DNA of 64,000 bases, taken from the NCBI RefSeq assembly GCF_003987355.1, contig NZ_PIPR01000002.1, forward strand, positions 206,177-270,176, read 5' to 3'. Positions 43,032 through 53,189 of this stretch are shown one piece after another. Source of the DNA: Pseudidiomarina aestuarii (lineage in GTDB: Bacteria; Pseudomonadota; Gammaproteobacteria; Enterobacterales; Alteromonadaceae). The notes under the pieces are model-generated. The model had not been told where the DNA came from. It saw only the letters and a list, made by a program, of their open reading frames with translations, and did not search any database. The translations under genes were made by a program, and so were the position numbers. The number at the start of each line of letters is the position of its first letter. The first letter of the stretch is position 1.

Positions 43032-44783
43032 TCAGCGCTTTTCGCAGCAATTTTCGATGTGCTGTAGAAAATCATCGGCAGGCATAAAGCCTGTGACGCG
43101 CGATCCCGGAATTTCCTCACCATCGTAAAAGAATAAGATAGTGGGTAGGCCGAGTACGCGATACTTCTGCCAAATTGCTTGATTGGTCGCATTGTTGGCG
43201 GTGACATCGGCTTGCAAGATGCGCATCTCATCAAACATGACTTGCACGTTCTCGTCACCGAAGGTTTCACGTTCAAACTCTTTACAGGCAACACACCAGT
43301 CCGCATACAAATCGAGCATCACAACCTGGTCGCCGGCAGAGGCGAGCTCAGCTTCAATACTGGCTACGGAATCAACCGCAACAAAATCGGCTTGATGGTA
43401 GGTAGTCGGCCAAAAATAGTGTTGTAAAGCAATTCCAAGCACAATCCAGATGATAGCGAAGACATGTGCTGCATTGCGTTTGAGTTCGCGGTAACCACTG
43501 ACAATGAGATAGATAGCCGCCACATTAATGAAAGCTACCCACAACCAACCAGCCACTTCATAGCTCAGTAGGCGTTCGACAAACAGCAGGGCAACACCCA
43601 ACAAGATAACACCAAAGATCCGTTTAATAGTGTTCATCCAAGCACCGGCTTTCGGCAACAGTTTGCCGCCTGACACGCCAAAGATAATCAGCGGAATGCC
43701 CATACCTATGCTGAGCGCGTAGAGAACTGCGCCACCTATAGTGATATCACCGGTTTGAGCAATGAAGAGTAAAATGCCCGACAACGGTGCCGTGGTGCAG
43801 GGTGAGGCAATCAATCCTGAGAGTGCGCCCATAGTGAACACACTGCGATGCGCACCACCACGTTGCTGTTGACTGACTTCATTTAACTTTTGCTGCCAGC
43901 GCTGTGGCAACTGCAAGGTGTAAGCACCCAACATACTCAGTGCCAGCACCACAAACAGCAATGCTAACCCAATCAGAATAATGGGATGTTGCAGCATCGC
44001 CTGATACTTCAGTCCAGCTAAGGCAACAATCACACCGAGTATAGAGTAGGTAATCGCCATGCCTTGCACGTAGGCAAACGATAGCGTAAATGCGCGCCGT
44101 GTGGGCAAGGTCTGCTTATGTTGACCTGATCCCATAATAATTGCCGAAATAATCGGATACATCGGCAATACACAGGGGGTAAACGCGAGGCCAATACCGA
44201 GCAGCAGGAAAATACCCAACGATAGCCATAGAGGCTGTGCCGCGAGATCAAAAATATCGTCGGTTTGACTGTTCGCGACTATTTCTTCAAAGCTAATTGC
44301 GGTCGAGCCATCACCGCTAACCGCATTGAGATATATGGTTTTGGTGGTTGGAGGGTAACACAATCCTGCATCAGCACAGCCTTGGTAAGAAACGGTAAAA
44401 GGTTGGTCAGCTTCAGCGGAATGCACTACATACGTGATGCTCACGGCATCGCGATACACAATCGACTCGCCGAAAAATTCATCGGTATGGCTCTCTCCCT
44501 CGGGGTAAACAGGTACTTCAGCTAGCTCGACTGATGGGTCAGGAGCAAAGCGATGCTGATATAAATAGTAGCCATCGGCCACCGTCCAGGTGAAGGTGAT
44601 GACAGCGCCATTTTGGCGGTAATCGAATTGAAATGCTTGGTCAACGGGTAAGAATTGCTCTTGTGCAAAGGGGTCGTCACCGGCGCCAAAATCTTGCGCC
44701 TTCGCATCGCTTGTGAACAACTGGCCAGCAACGATTAGCGCGAGCGCAACGAACGTACTGCGTAATACCGTTCCGAGCATCAT
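43032..44783 (-). CDS. dsbD: Thiol:disulfide interchange protein DsbD
   Basis: It moves electrons from cytoplasmic thioredoxin to periplasmic DsbC/DsbG/CcmG. It is 583 residues long. A signal peptide (about 1-29) comes first, then an N-terminal immunoglobulin-like domain with the Cys pair in YQGCADAGLCYPP. Eight transmembrane helices follow (Cys in LAFTPCVLPMYP and SPCTTAPLSG), and a C-terminal thioredoxin domain with DWCVACKEFE. All three redox pairs are intact. It starts 3 bp after cutA, as in E. coli. Confidence 0.96.
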   Translation of the reverse strand: MMLGTVLRSTFVALALIVAGQLFTSDAKAQDFGAGDDPFAQEQFLPVDQAFQFDYRQNGAVITFTWTVADGYYLYQHRFAPDPSVELAEVPVYPEGESHTDEFFGESIVYRDAVSITYVVHSAEADQPFTVSYQGCADAGLCYPPTTKTIYLNAVSGDGSTAISFEEIVANSQTDDIFDLAAQPLWLSLGIFLLLGIGLAFTPCVLPMYPIISAIIMGSGQHKQTLPTRRAFTLSFAYVQGMAITYSILGVIVALAGLKYQAMLQHPIILIGLALLFVVLALSMLGAYTLQLPQRWQQKLNEVSQQQRGGAHRSVFTMGALSGLIASPCTTAPLSGILLFIAQTGDITIGGAVLYALSIGMGIPLIIFGVSGGKLLPKAGAWMNTIKRIFGVILLGVALLFVERLLSYEVAGWLWVAFINVAAIYLIVSGYRELKRNAAHVFAIIWIVLGIALQHYFWPTTYHQADFVAVDSVASIEAELASAGDQVVMLDLYADWCVACKEFERETFGDENVQVMFDEMRILQADVTANNATNQAIWQKYRVLGLPTILFFYDGEEIPGSRVTGFMPADDFLQHIENCCEKR

Positions 44784-44786
44784 GTC

Positions 44787-45131
44787 TTAACCTTCCTGAG
44801 TTACTTTCTCTAACCAAGCTAAATAAGCAGAACTACCTTCACTGATAGGAATAGCAATGAGTTCTGGAACTTCATAGGGATGCGCTTCTTGCACTAAAGC
44901 AAACAAGGACACGATGTGACCTTCTGTAGTCTTAATCGCAAGTGTGACCTCTTCGTCACTGTGAATATGATTTTCCCACCAATACATAGAGGTGCTTGGT
45001 GCGGAAATGTTCACACAAGCAGCTAACTTGGCACGTAACGCCTTCTCAGCGAGCGCTTTAGCGGTGTTTTTGTCTGGACAACTACATAAAACCAGGCGGA
45101 ATTCATTTGTTGTATCGTGAGCTTGAGTCAT
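44787..45131 (-). CDS. cutA: Divalent-cation tolerance protein CutA
   Basis: A 114-residue trimeric cytoplasmic protein linked to copper tolerance. Conserved KLAACVNI, MYWWENHIHSDEEVTLAIKT and HPYEVPELIAIPI are present. It is the first gene of cutA-dsbD and divergent from groES; this gro-cutA-dsbD neighbourhood is seen in E. coli and many relatives. Confidence 0.95.
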   Translation of the reverse strand: MTQAHDTTNEFRLVLCSCPDKNTAKALAEKALRAKLAACVNISAPSTSMYWWENHIHSDEEVTLAIKTTEGHIVSLFALVQEAHPYEVPELIAIPISEGSSAYLAWLEKVTQEG

Positions 45132-45221
45132 TGGGACCCTCGTCGAAGCCAGAAACTAATAAGGTGTCTTCACTGCGTCGCACCAGTATACGTAATTCAG
45201 AAAAAATTTTTACTGAAAAAC

Positions 45222-45247
45222 CTTGTGTTCGCAAAAATGCCCCCCAT
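45222..45247 (+). promoter_or_regulatory. Sigma-32 (heat shock) promoter of groESL
   Basis: The -35 element CTTGTGT (45222-45228; consensus CTTGAAA) and the -10 CCCCAT followed by AA (45242-45249; consensus CCCCATNT) are separated by 13 bp, the expected RpoH spacing. Transcription would start about 65 bp before the groES ATG. No CIRCE repeat is present, as expected in a gammaproteobacterium. Confidence 0.85.
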
Positions 45248-45324
45248 AACTGTGGCACTAATCTTTTAACTGCTCGAAAGAGCGCTGTTATCAACCCACA
45301 ACTTAGGTTTAGGAGTTATCACAC

Positions 45325-45618
45325 ATGAAACTTCGTCCTTTACATGATCGCGTGATCATTAAACGTTCGGAAGCAGAAACCAAATCTGCGGGCGGCATTG
45401 TGCTGACCGGTTCAGCCGCTGAAAAGTCGACTCGTGGTGAAGTTGTTGCCGTGGGCAATGGCCGCATCCTAGAGAACGGCGACGTCAAAGCATTAGACGT
45501 GAAAGTCGGTGATTCTGTGCTGTTTAATGAAAGCTACGGCGTGAAGACACAGAAGATCGACGGTGAGGAATACCTCATCATGAGCGAGTCGGACATCTTG
45601 GCTATTGTTGAAGGCTAA
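45325..45618 (+). CDS. groES: Co-chaperonin GroES
   Basis: A 97-residue lid protein of the GroEL folding chamber. The N-terminus [14 protein letters not shown] and the mobile loop [18 protein letters not shown], which contacts GroEL, are standard. TAGGAGTTA precedes the ATG. It is first in the groESL operon, 48 bp before groEL. Confidence 0.98.
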   Translation: MKLRPLHDRVIIKRSEAETKSAGGIVLTGSAAEKSTRGEVVAVGNGRILENGDVKALDVKVGDSVLFNESYGVKTQKIDGEEYLIMSESDILAIVEG

Positions 45619-45654
45619 GTTCGGATCTCGATTAGGTCGTCAACGAATTGATAG

Positions 45655-47301
<1,647 letters not shown>

Positions 47302-47349
47302 TTTCGGTTGCATCATAAAATCCATTCAAAAACAATGAGTTGAAATTGG

Positions 47350-47380
47350 TGTAGACGAAATTGTAGACATCAATGTAGAC
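47350..47380. repeat. Three phased TGTAGAC repeats at the left end (probable integrase arm sites)
   Basis: TGTAGAC occurs at 47350, 47362 and 47374, exactly 12 bp apart in the same orientation, starting 49 bp inside attL. The same word occurs twice, again 12 bp apart, near attR. This is the layout of arm-type binding sites for the N-terminal domain of tyrosine integrases. Confidence 0.75.
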
Positions 47381-47386
47381 AGTCAG

Positions 47387-47419
47387 AAAAGGGGGGGTGT
47401 TTCGGCATCTCCCTTTTTT
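47387..47419 (+). terminator. Terminator-like hairpin supplied by the island behind groEL
   Basis: AAAAGGGGG (47387-47395) can pair with CTCCCTTTT (47409-47417, one G-T pair), with a 13-base loop and a T-run on the + strand (six T at 47414-47419). It is placed to end the groESL transcript in place of the displaced native terminator. Confidence 0.6.
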
Positions 47420-47444
47420 GTTTGCAACAAACTTAAATTTAACG

Positions 47445-47468
47445 CAAAAGAAAGCCCCTTGCGGGGCT
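47445..47468 (-). terminator. Terminator for the leftward island genes
   Basis: AGCCCC (47453-47458), TTGC loop, GGGGCT (47463-47468); on the minus strand the stem is followed by TTTCTTTTGC. It lies just past the 55-residue coiled-coil gene. Confidence 0.8.
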
Positions 47469-47484
47469 GTCTTTAGTTTATATG

Positions 47485-47652
47485 TTAAGCAGGAGAAGAG
47501 AGGTACACTCTACTAGCTACATCATATTCAGGTTTTTTGATTACACCTGCTTTCTGTGCCTGCTTTAAAAACTCAAGTTGTTGATTAAGCTTTTGATTTT
47601 CCGCCTTTTGCGTTTCAATAACCTTCTCTACTTGCTTAACTAAATAGCTCAT
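47485..47652 (-). CDS. Small coiled-coil protein, 55 residues
   Basis: A short gene with a strong ribosome site (AGGGAGAA 5 bases before the ATG). The product starts MSYLVKQVEKVIETQKAENQ and continues as a helix rich in K, E and Q with heptad spacing up to about residue 35, then ends RVYLSSPA. I do not recognise it. It starts 14 bp after the end of the Clp-fold protease gene and before a terminator, so it is very likely cotranscribed with the protease and could be its partner or adaptor (inference). Confidence 0.7.
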   Translation of the reverse strand: MSYLVKQVEKVIETQKAENQKLNQQLEFLKQAQKAGVIKKPEYDVASRVYLSSPA

Positions 47653-47666
47653 AGTGTTCTCCCTGA

Positions 47667-48554
47667 TTATGACAACAACTCATACTTTGACCCTACAAGA
47701 ACCATTTTGTTCATTTTGTGAGTATAGTCCACACAAAAATCATGTAGTCGATTTATTGCTAATCTTAAGTCTGCATTGTCAGTATAGTCATCAATTTCTA
47801 ATTTTAGTTCATTTTGAAGTGTTTTGATACCGAGCATTCGACTGTGGCTGTGCCATCTATTATTGTCACTTAGAAGTTGTGCTATTTCTTCTGCTCGTTC
47901 AGCTTTCTCATCATCAGTAACTGGTTGTCCTAATTTCGCTGGTGTACTTCTATGCTCACTCCAGTCACGAAATTTAAATTCTACTAGCCACTTTTTCAAT
48001 AGCGAAATAGATAGATCCCTAGCTTGCTCGTATGCTCTGAGAGATGCTAAATCCAAACTATTTAACATTATGATTTCAGCATTACTAAGTACCCCTCCAC
48101 CAGAACTCCTAGCAATGAGTTCGTTGCATTTATCCAGATAGCCGAGGGCCGGAACCCACTTACCATCATTATTTTGCACTTGTGGGTCGATCGGGCCTAA
48201 AGACGATGAATAATCCATATATATCTTATTGCCAGACATACACCATATGGTGCCAGCCGACATAGCCACATCAGGAACTAAAAAATCAATATTCTCATAA
48301 AAATGGCGTGACATCTCGACCATTTTTTCAACGCTCTCAGCTGACCCCCCACCGGTATGGAGTATGACTAAGAGGTTGTTTTTTCGCTCTGCGTTTTTCC
48401 CATGCTCCTCTAGTTGTTGGCGAAATAGATTTTTAGCCCAAAACTCGATTGGTCCGTAATATATAATTACGTCGTGATTCGAGAAATGCTCCTGCTGTAG
48501 CTCCGTCAATTTATCTCGCAAAGCATTTTCTACAGATCCGTTTACTATACTCAT
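47667..48554 (-). CDS. SDH-type Clp-fold serine protease (SppA/ClpP superfamily)
   Basis: A 295-residue cytoplasmic protein with the crotonase/Clp fold. It has VILHTGGGSAESVEKMVEMS (oxyanion and substrate loop, about 63-82), VPDVAMSAGTIWCMSGN with the probable nucleophile Ser99, and MDYSSSLGPIDPQ. These match the SDH_sah family (serine dehydrogenase proteinase, Pfam PF01972) as I know it. There is no signal peptide or membrane helix. Substrate unknown. The ATG at 48554 has AGGAG 6 bases upstream; a GTG two codons earlier is possible. It lies between the polymerase-like gene and the small coiled-coil gene, all leftward. Confidence 0.85.
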   Translation of the reverse strand: MSIVNGSVENALRDKLTELQQEHFSNHDVIIYYGPIEFWAKNLFRQQLEEHGKNAERKNNLLVILHTGGGSAESVEKMVEMSRHFYENIDFLVPDVAMSAGTIWCMSGNKIYMDYSSSLGPIDPQVQNNDGKWVPALGYLDKCNELIARSSGGGVLSNAEIIMLNSLDLASLRAYEQARDLSISLLKKWLVEFKFRDWSEHRSTPAKLGQPVTDDEKAERAEEIAQLLSDNNRWHSHSRMLGIKTLQNELKLEIDDYTDNADLRLAINRLHDFCVDYTHKMNKMVLVGSKYELLS

Positions 48555-48608
48555 CGCCACTCCTTGTAATAATTTTCAGCAATTCTATGATTTCATCGGA
48601 CAAACATG

Positions 48609-49949
48609 TTAACTTTGTATCATGTTAAAGTTTTTTTTATAAGTAATAGCATTACTAAAGGTTGGCGGATAACCGAATCGCTTCTCGTATTCGCTATGAA
48701 TTATCTCAGCCAAAATATCAGCCTTGCTCGAACCAGTTAGAAAACTGTCGTGAATTGGTATCACAGGAATCCCCTGTTCAGCCGCTCTAAGCTGAATCCC
48801 CCTAGCCAGTTCACTGTCCAAGTATTGCAGTTGCTTCCAACTAGACGAATACAAGAACTCAGCGATGGGCTTGTGGGCTTGCCTAAAGCTCTCTATGGCT
48901 TGCTTTGCTTCATTTGAGGTAAACCCTAAGCTCTGACGAATAGCGCCAGCGGCAGACTTCTCTGAATCGGCATTAAGCGCAATCAGAGCCACTTTCTTAG
49001 CGGTCTCTCGGTCATATCCGTCAATGTCATAGCCATCTGCTGGCGCTGGTTTGCCTAGATAGTTGTAGAGCATACGAACGTGCATGCTTTTAATGTCTTG
49101 CTCAATTGTTGGCTCACCGTCGATGATGATAGTGGAACGTTCAGCCTTGCTTAGACATTGAGCATGACCATAGTACCGACCACCGATATTGAATGAGCCT
49201 TTGAATGAGCGTTTAAAGCGGACATTACGAGAGCCTAGCGATACATATTGGTCACTTAGAACTAGCTCGCCAGTGTCGTTATGAAATCGCTCAGCAGGAC
49301 GATAAGACCACGTTGCTGATTGCCTTAGCTCGTTCAATAGCTCCAACTCTGAGCGCATTAAGCGTGTCTCATCGTTATCTTGGTAGTCGATGAGTTCACC
49401 CTCGTCATCCTTAAGAACAATGCTCTCAGTGTTATCGTGAAATGGCATCACCTCAGCGCTGGCGCTAAGCTCACTGAGAAGCTCTCTAGCGTTGTCTGTT
49501 GGCAACCAAAGTGATGCTAAGCCTACGCTGAAATCTTTGCCACGATAGCCTTTATGGCACTCTAACAGCCCTTTATCAGCCAGATCTTTCAGTACAGAAC
49601 CAAACACTACTCGACTAAAGTCACACTCCTGATAACGCTTGATAGTTTTGTGATGGGTATTGGATGTCGGGCAGATAAAGCCTGTCATCGCTGAATGTCG
49701 CTGGGTCTCTCGTAGCGCTCTAGCTATGTTCAGGAGTACAGCTTGAAGTGCTTGCTGAGTTCCTCTTCTAGCTCTGTTGCTAATGCTTGGATACCACTCA
49801 CTAAACAGGTCAGTTATTGCACTACTTGATAACCCTAAGCTGGTCTCTAGTGGAACAACTCGAACATGCTCAGTGTAACCGTAGGTCTTGCTGAGACTCT
49901 TTGACCACTCGTAGTGAATCTCTGAGTCAGTAATCAGTTGATGAATCAT
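48609..49949 (-). CDS. Polymerase-like island protein (possible compact family-A palm)
   Basis: A 446-residue protein without a confident name. The N-terminal half (1-240) is helical and may hold a winged-helix segment (FSRVVFGSVLKDLADKGLLE). The C-terminal half begins GRYYGHAQCLSKAER and shows three blocks that look like palm motifs of family-A / T7-type polymerases. These are IEQDIKSMHVRMLYNYLG (Asp285, as in motif A), DRETAKKVALIALNADSE (Lys318/319, as in motif B) and IPVIPIHDSFLTG (His400-Asp401, as in the T7 polymerase HDSF motif C). Similar proteins occur as hypotheticals in phages and plasmids. It could be a replicase or primer-making enzyme. AGGAGG before the ATG is a perfect ribosome site, and a repeat-rich gap lies upstream. 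Confidence 0.55.
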   Translation of the reverse strand: MIHQLITDSEIHYEWSKSLSKTYGYTEHVRVVPLETSLGLSSSAITDLFSEWYPSISNRARRGTQQALQAVLLNIARALRETQRHSAMTGFICPTSNTHHKTIKRYQECDFSRVVFGSVLKDLADKGLLECHKGYRGKDFSVGLASLWLPTDNARELLSELSASAEVMPFHDNTESIVLKDDEGELIDYQDNDETRLMRSELELLNELRQSATWSYRPAERFHNDTGELVLSDQYVSLGSRNVRFKRSFKGSFNIGGRYYGHAQCLSKAERSTIIIDGEPTIEQDIKSMHVRMLYNYLGKPAPADGYDIDGYDRETAKKVALIALNADSEKSAAGAIRQSLGFTSNEAKQAIESFRQAHKPIAEFLYSSSWKQLQYLDSELARGIQLRAAEQGIPVIPIHDSFLTGSSKADILAEIIHSEYEKRFGYPPTFSNAITYKKNFNMIQS

Positions 49950-50580
49950 GGAATCCTCCTAATGAGGACGCTGAGATAACCAATGGTCGTCTAATCCACT
50001 GGTATATGACATAAGGTCGTCTCTAATATAGGTAAGTCACCCCCCAGCGTCTTACTGGTTAATGAATAACTAATGAAATGAAGTCAGTGAGGTCTAGTGC
50101 TTGGTCAATGCTTGGCTAGTAGTTGGTTGATGAGTGCTAAGACAAGGGCTAGAAGTCTGTTTATAGACCAGTCGAAATCACTTAGTTCGATGGTTAATTA
50201 ATCAATTTAAGACAAGATAACTGGTAACTAACAGACAACCGCTAGCTCATTCGTACCATGATGGTTATTGAGTCATTATCTACCAAGCCAATGACCAGAC
50301 AGTCACCAGTAGCTGACTAAGTAAGGACAAGACCACCACTACTGCGGCGGCTTTATCATAGGGGTGGGAATTGCTAGAGAACGCTAAAAACAGGGGCTTA
50401 GCCTCCCCATAGGGATGTGATATAGAATCGTTAAAAACCATAAGTAATAGTTATATTAAGCTGGCTAAAGCAGGCTGAATGAACAACCCTCTGCCTGTTT
50501 CTATTGCCTCACGGGGTCATAGCCATTAGTATTTGTAAATAAAAATTTACCTTCGAGCCGTTTTAAACTAGGGAAAGCAG
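49950..50580. other. 631-bp non-coding region with clustered short repeats (possible origin/control region)
   Basis: No plausible gene is seen. The word ACTGGT (or its complement ACCAGT) occurs five times within 313 bp (49998, 50054, 50167, 50220, 50305), and GGTCGTCT occurs twice (49985, 50015). Many further GACCA/TGGTC and GACAAG words are scattered through it. The part near 50500-50550 is A+T-rich. It separates the divergent polymerase-like and restriction-modification genes, so it must hold both promoters, and it could also hold a replication origin. Confidence 0.5.
50535..50550. promoter_or_regulatory. Palindrome GTAAATAAAAATTTAC upstream of the R-M gene
   Basis: A perfect 6-bp inverted repeat with a 4-bp A spacer, ending 30 bp before the start of the restriction-modification fusion gene. 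The position suits an operator, but no controller (C protein) gene is present. Confidence 0.4.
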
Positions 50581-53160
50581 ATGTCTACAAAGTTAACTCT
50601 TAAATGTCCAGTTCGTGGCATTTTAAAAGCATCCAAGAAAAGCAAGGATGGATTAACACCAACCGAAGAGTATTACAGAGTAGAAGCTATAAAGTACCTT
50701 GTAGAAGAACTAGATTACCCTGTCGACCATATAAAAATAGAGCCTGTAGTCAAAAAGTTCGGTAATGGGGGGCGTAACAGTTTCCGAAGTGATTTTGCGG
50801 TTTTAGATGTGCCAATAGATAGTATTGACACTAACGATGTGGACACGCTGTTATCGCACGCAATCCTATTGTGTGAAGTGAAGCGCGACAACGCAAAGTC
50901 AGATTATGTAAAGCATACCCAAGTTCAGCCAATGCTTGATTTTTCTAAAAGAGATGATTGCATAGGTTTGTATTGGGACAACGTAGAACAACGCGTGTTT
51001 TGGCAAGAAATCGAGGGAGGAACTAGAGGAACTCTAGAGGGGCCTCTTAGCTTTTTGCCTGAATATGGCATTCAAATAAAAACGAAGCCTCTAACATTTG
51101 CTGATACTGCGCCGTCAGACTCCTTACTCGATGTTTTTGAACGGATAGAGAACATTTTGCATCAAGCATCGTTCGACCACGAGAAACGATACGAGATTAT
51201 CTTACAGTTATTGCTTGCAAAAATATTTGATGAGCACGCTCATGCGACAAGGCCTGATACTGAGGTCGGTATACAGGATTACAGTGCAATAGGCACCCCA
51301 TCGAATACTGCATTGAATAAATTCAACAAGATCCTAGCGAAGGCTGTGACTTTTTATGAAAAGCATCTCCCGAACCCCATCGAGAGCTCTATTCCAGTCT
51401 CTGGTGATACCCTGCTAGATGTCCTAAGGATATTGGCTCCAGTTAGAATCACACACTCAAAACGGGATATTGTTCAGACCTTTTACATGAAGTTTGCTAA
51501 ACACATGTACAAGTGGGATCTGGCACAGTTCTTCACACCGACCGAGGTAACTGATTTTATCGTCAAATTGGCGAACCCTCAGTTTGGTGAACATGTTTGC
51601 GACCCTGCATGTGGCAGTGCCGACTTTTTAGTTGCAGCATTTCACATTGGTCGTGAGTTCAACCCAGGATATGCAGATTGTGTATGGGGCGTTGATAACT
51701 CGGCGAATGCTGTCCAAGTGTCAGTTTTAAACATGGTTCTAAATGGCGATGGTAAAACTAATATTCAAAAAGCTGACTCTCTAGAAACAGTAGAAGATAG
51801 TCTTAGTAGATACGACATCATGCTATGTAACCCACCCTTTGGTAAGAAAATCATAGAGAAAAGAAAGTCGGTATTACGGCACTTCGATCTGGGATATGAA
51901 TGGTCGCTTTCTGAAAATGGACTTCAGAAAAGCTCTAAATTATTAGATTCGCAGGAATCTGGGTTGTTGTTTGTTGAAGTTTGTCTGAAGCAAGCTAGAC
52001 CAAATGGCCGAATTGGTATAATCCTGCCTAATGGCTATTTGGGGAATCGCTCGCATCGTTACCAAGTATTCCGTGAATGGTTATTAACACATGCGCGGCT
52101 TGCAGGAATTTGTTCTTTCCCTAGATTTACTTTCAAAGCTAGTGGTGCAGATGTAAGTGCTAGCGTTTTGTTCTTGGAAAAGAAATCAAAGCCTTCAAGC
52201 CCCGCGGATGATGACTATCAATTCTTTGTCGAGATGATTGAGAAGGTAGGATGTGAAGCAGGTAATAAAAAAGCTGCACCGACTTATGTCAGAAATCCAG
52301 ACGATGGAAGCTTTATTGTAGACGATGACGGGGATTACATAGTCGACTCAGACTTTGAGGCCGCTATAAATCGAATCAGAGCAAGCGGCGCTACTGAATG
52401 TTTTGATTGGTTGACTGAAGGACAATCACCCGCAGATGGATTTGAAGGATGGTCTATTGATATTAAAGAGGTGTATTCAGACCCTGATTTAACCATTGAC
52501 CCCAAGCGCTACAGCAGAAAAGTACGTCATCTACGGGACGGAATAGCTAAACACGACCATCTCGTACTTGGAGATATAGTTGATTTTATTGATGAAAAGA
52601 AAACTTCTGGAGGAGCCGCTGTAAGAACAGTCCCTTCTCGCGATTATTTCTATGTTGAACTTAGCGATATAGGGTTTGGCGACTTTAATAGCAATAAGCT
52701 AAAGGGATGGGAATTACCCAGCAGAGCACGACACTTCGCTGAAAGTGGAGATATTTATTTTGGCTCAATATGGGGGAGTGCCGTAAAGTGGTGCTTTATC
52801 GGTCAAGGTTATGATAGTCATGTTGTAACAAATGGGTGCCACCGTTGTCGTATTAAACCGGAGTTTGAACATCACCTGATTGATTTGCTGGCTTATATGA
52901 ATACTGAGGGCTGGGGAGTACAAATGCGTTCTTTCGCAAGGGGTTCAGACGGTTTGGCAGAAATTTCACGCGATGACGCTAAGAAGGTTATTATTCCAAT
53001 TATTAGAAACGATTCAGTTAGGAAAGAGCTAGATGGGTATGTTGAGAATCTTAAGCGAGGGCGTGTAACTATAAAGTCTGCGGTAAGCGGACTTATTGAG
53101 TCTGGAGATTGGCAAATAGATGAGCCTGAAAAGCGTCCTAGCCATATTGTCTTGGTGTAA
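50581..53160 (+). CDS. Fused restriction-modification-specificity protein (type IIG-like, HsdM-type methylase)
   Basis: An 859-residue single-chain R-M enzyme. The N-terminus (about 30-150) looks like an HsdR_N nuclease: Asp71 in RSDFAVLD and Glu99-Val-Lys101 in LLCEVKRD form a PD-(D/E)xK site. The middle is an N6-adenine methylase of HsdM type: QFFTP (316-320), DPACGSADFL (341-350, SAM motif I) and NPPFGKK (417-423, catalytic motif IV). The C-terminus (about 650-859) resembles one HsdS target-recognition half with VVTNGCHRCRIK and ISRDDAKKVIIPI. One protein would thus recognise, methylate and cut DNA. No separate R or S gene is near. AGGGAAAG precedes the ATG. It is probably the island's phage defence. 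Confidence 0.85.
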   Translation: MSTKLTLKCPVRGILKASKKSKDGLTPTEEYYRVEAIKYLVEELDYPVDHIKIEPVVKKFGNGGRNSFRSDFAVLDVPIDSIDTNDVDTLLSHAILLCEVKRDNAKSDYVKHTQVQPMLDFSKRDDCIGLYWDNVEQRVFWQEIEGGTRGTLEGPLSFLPEYGIQIKTKPLTFADTAPSDSLLDVFERIENILHQASFDHEKRYEIILQLLLAKIFDEHAHATRPDTEVGIQDYSAIGTPSNTALNKFNKILAKAVTFYEKHLPNPIESSIPVSGDTLLDVLRILAPVRITHSKRDIVQTFYMKFAKHMYKWDLAQFFTPTEVTDFIVKLANPQFGEHVCDPACGSADFLVAAFHIGREFNPGYADCVWGVDNSANAVQVSVLNMVLNGDGKTNIQKADSLETVEDSLSRYDIMLCNPPFGKKIIEKRKSVLRHFDLGYEWSLSENGLQKSSKLLDSQESGLLFVEVCLKQARPNGRIGIILPNGYLGNRSHRYQVFREWLLTHARLAGICSFPRFTFKASGADVSASVLFLEKKSKPSSPADDDYQFFVEMIEKVGCEAGNKKAAPTYVRNPDDGSFIVDDDGDYIVDSDFEAAINRIRASGATECFDWLTEGQSPADGFEGWSIDIKEVYSDPDLTIDPKRYSRKVRHLRDGIAKHDHLVLGDIVDFIDEKKTSGGAAVRTVPSRDYFYVELSDIGFGDFNSNKLKGWELPSRARHFAESGDIYFGSIWGSAVKWCFIGQGYDSHVVTNGCHRCRIKPEFEHHLIDLLAYMNTEGWGVQMRSFARGSDGLAEISRDDAKKVIIPIIRNDSVRKELDGYVENLKRGRVTIKSAVSGLIESGDWQIDEPEKRPSHIVLV

Positions 53161-53189
53161 AGTTCAGTTACTCACGAGCGGCTGAGACT

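Noticed and set aside
49950..50580. Considered as a CRISPR array because of the repeated short words
   Set aside because: The repeats are 6-8 bp, irregularly spaced and in both orientations; there are no repeat-spacer units and no cas genes.
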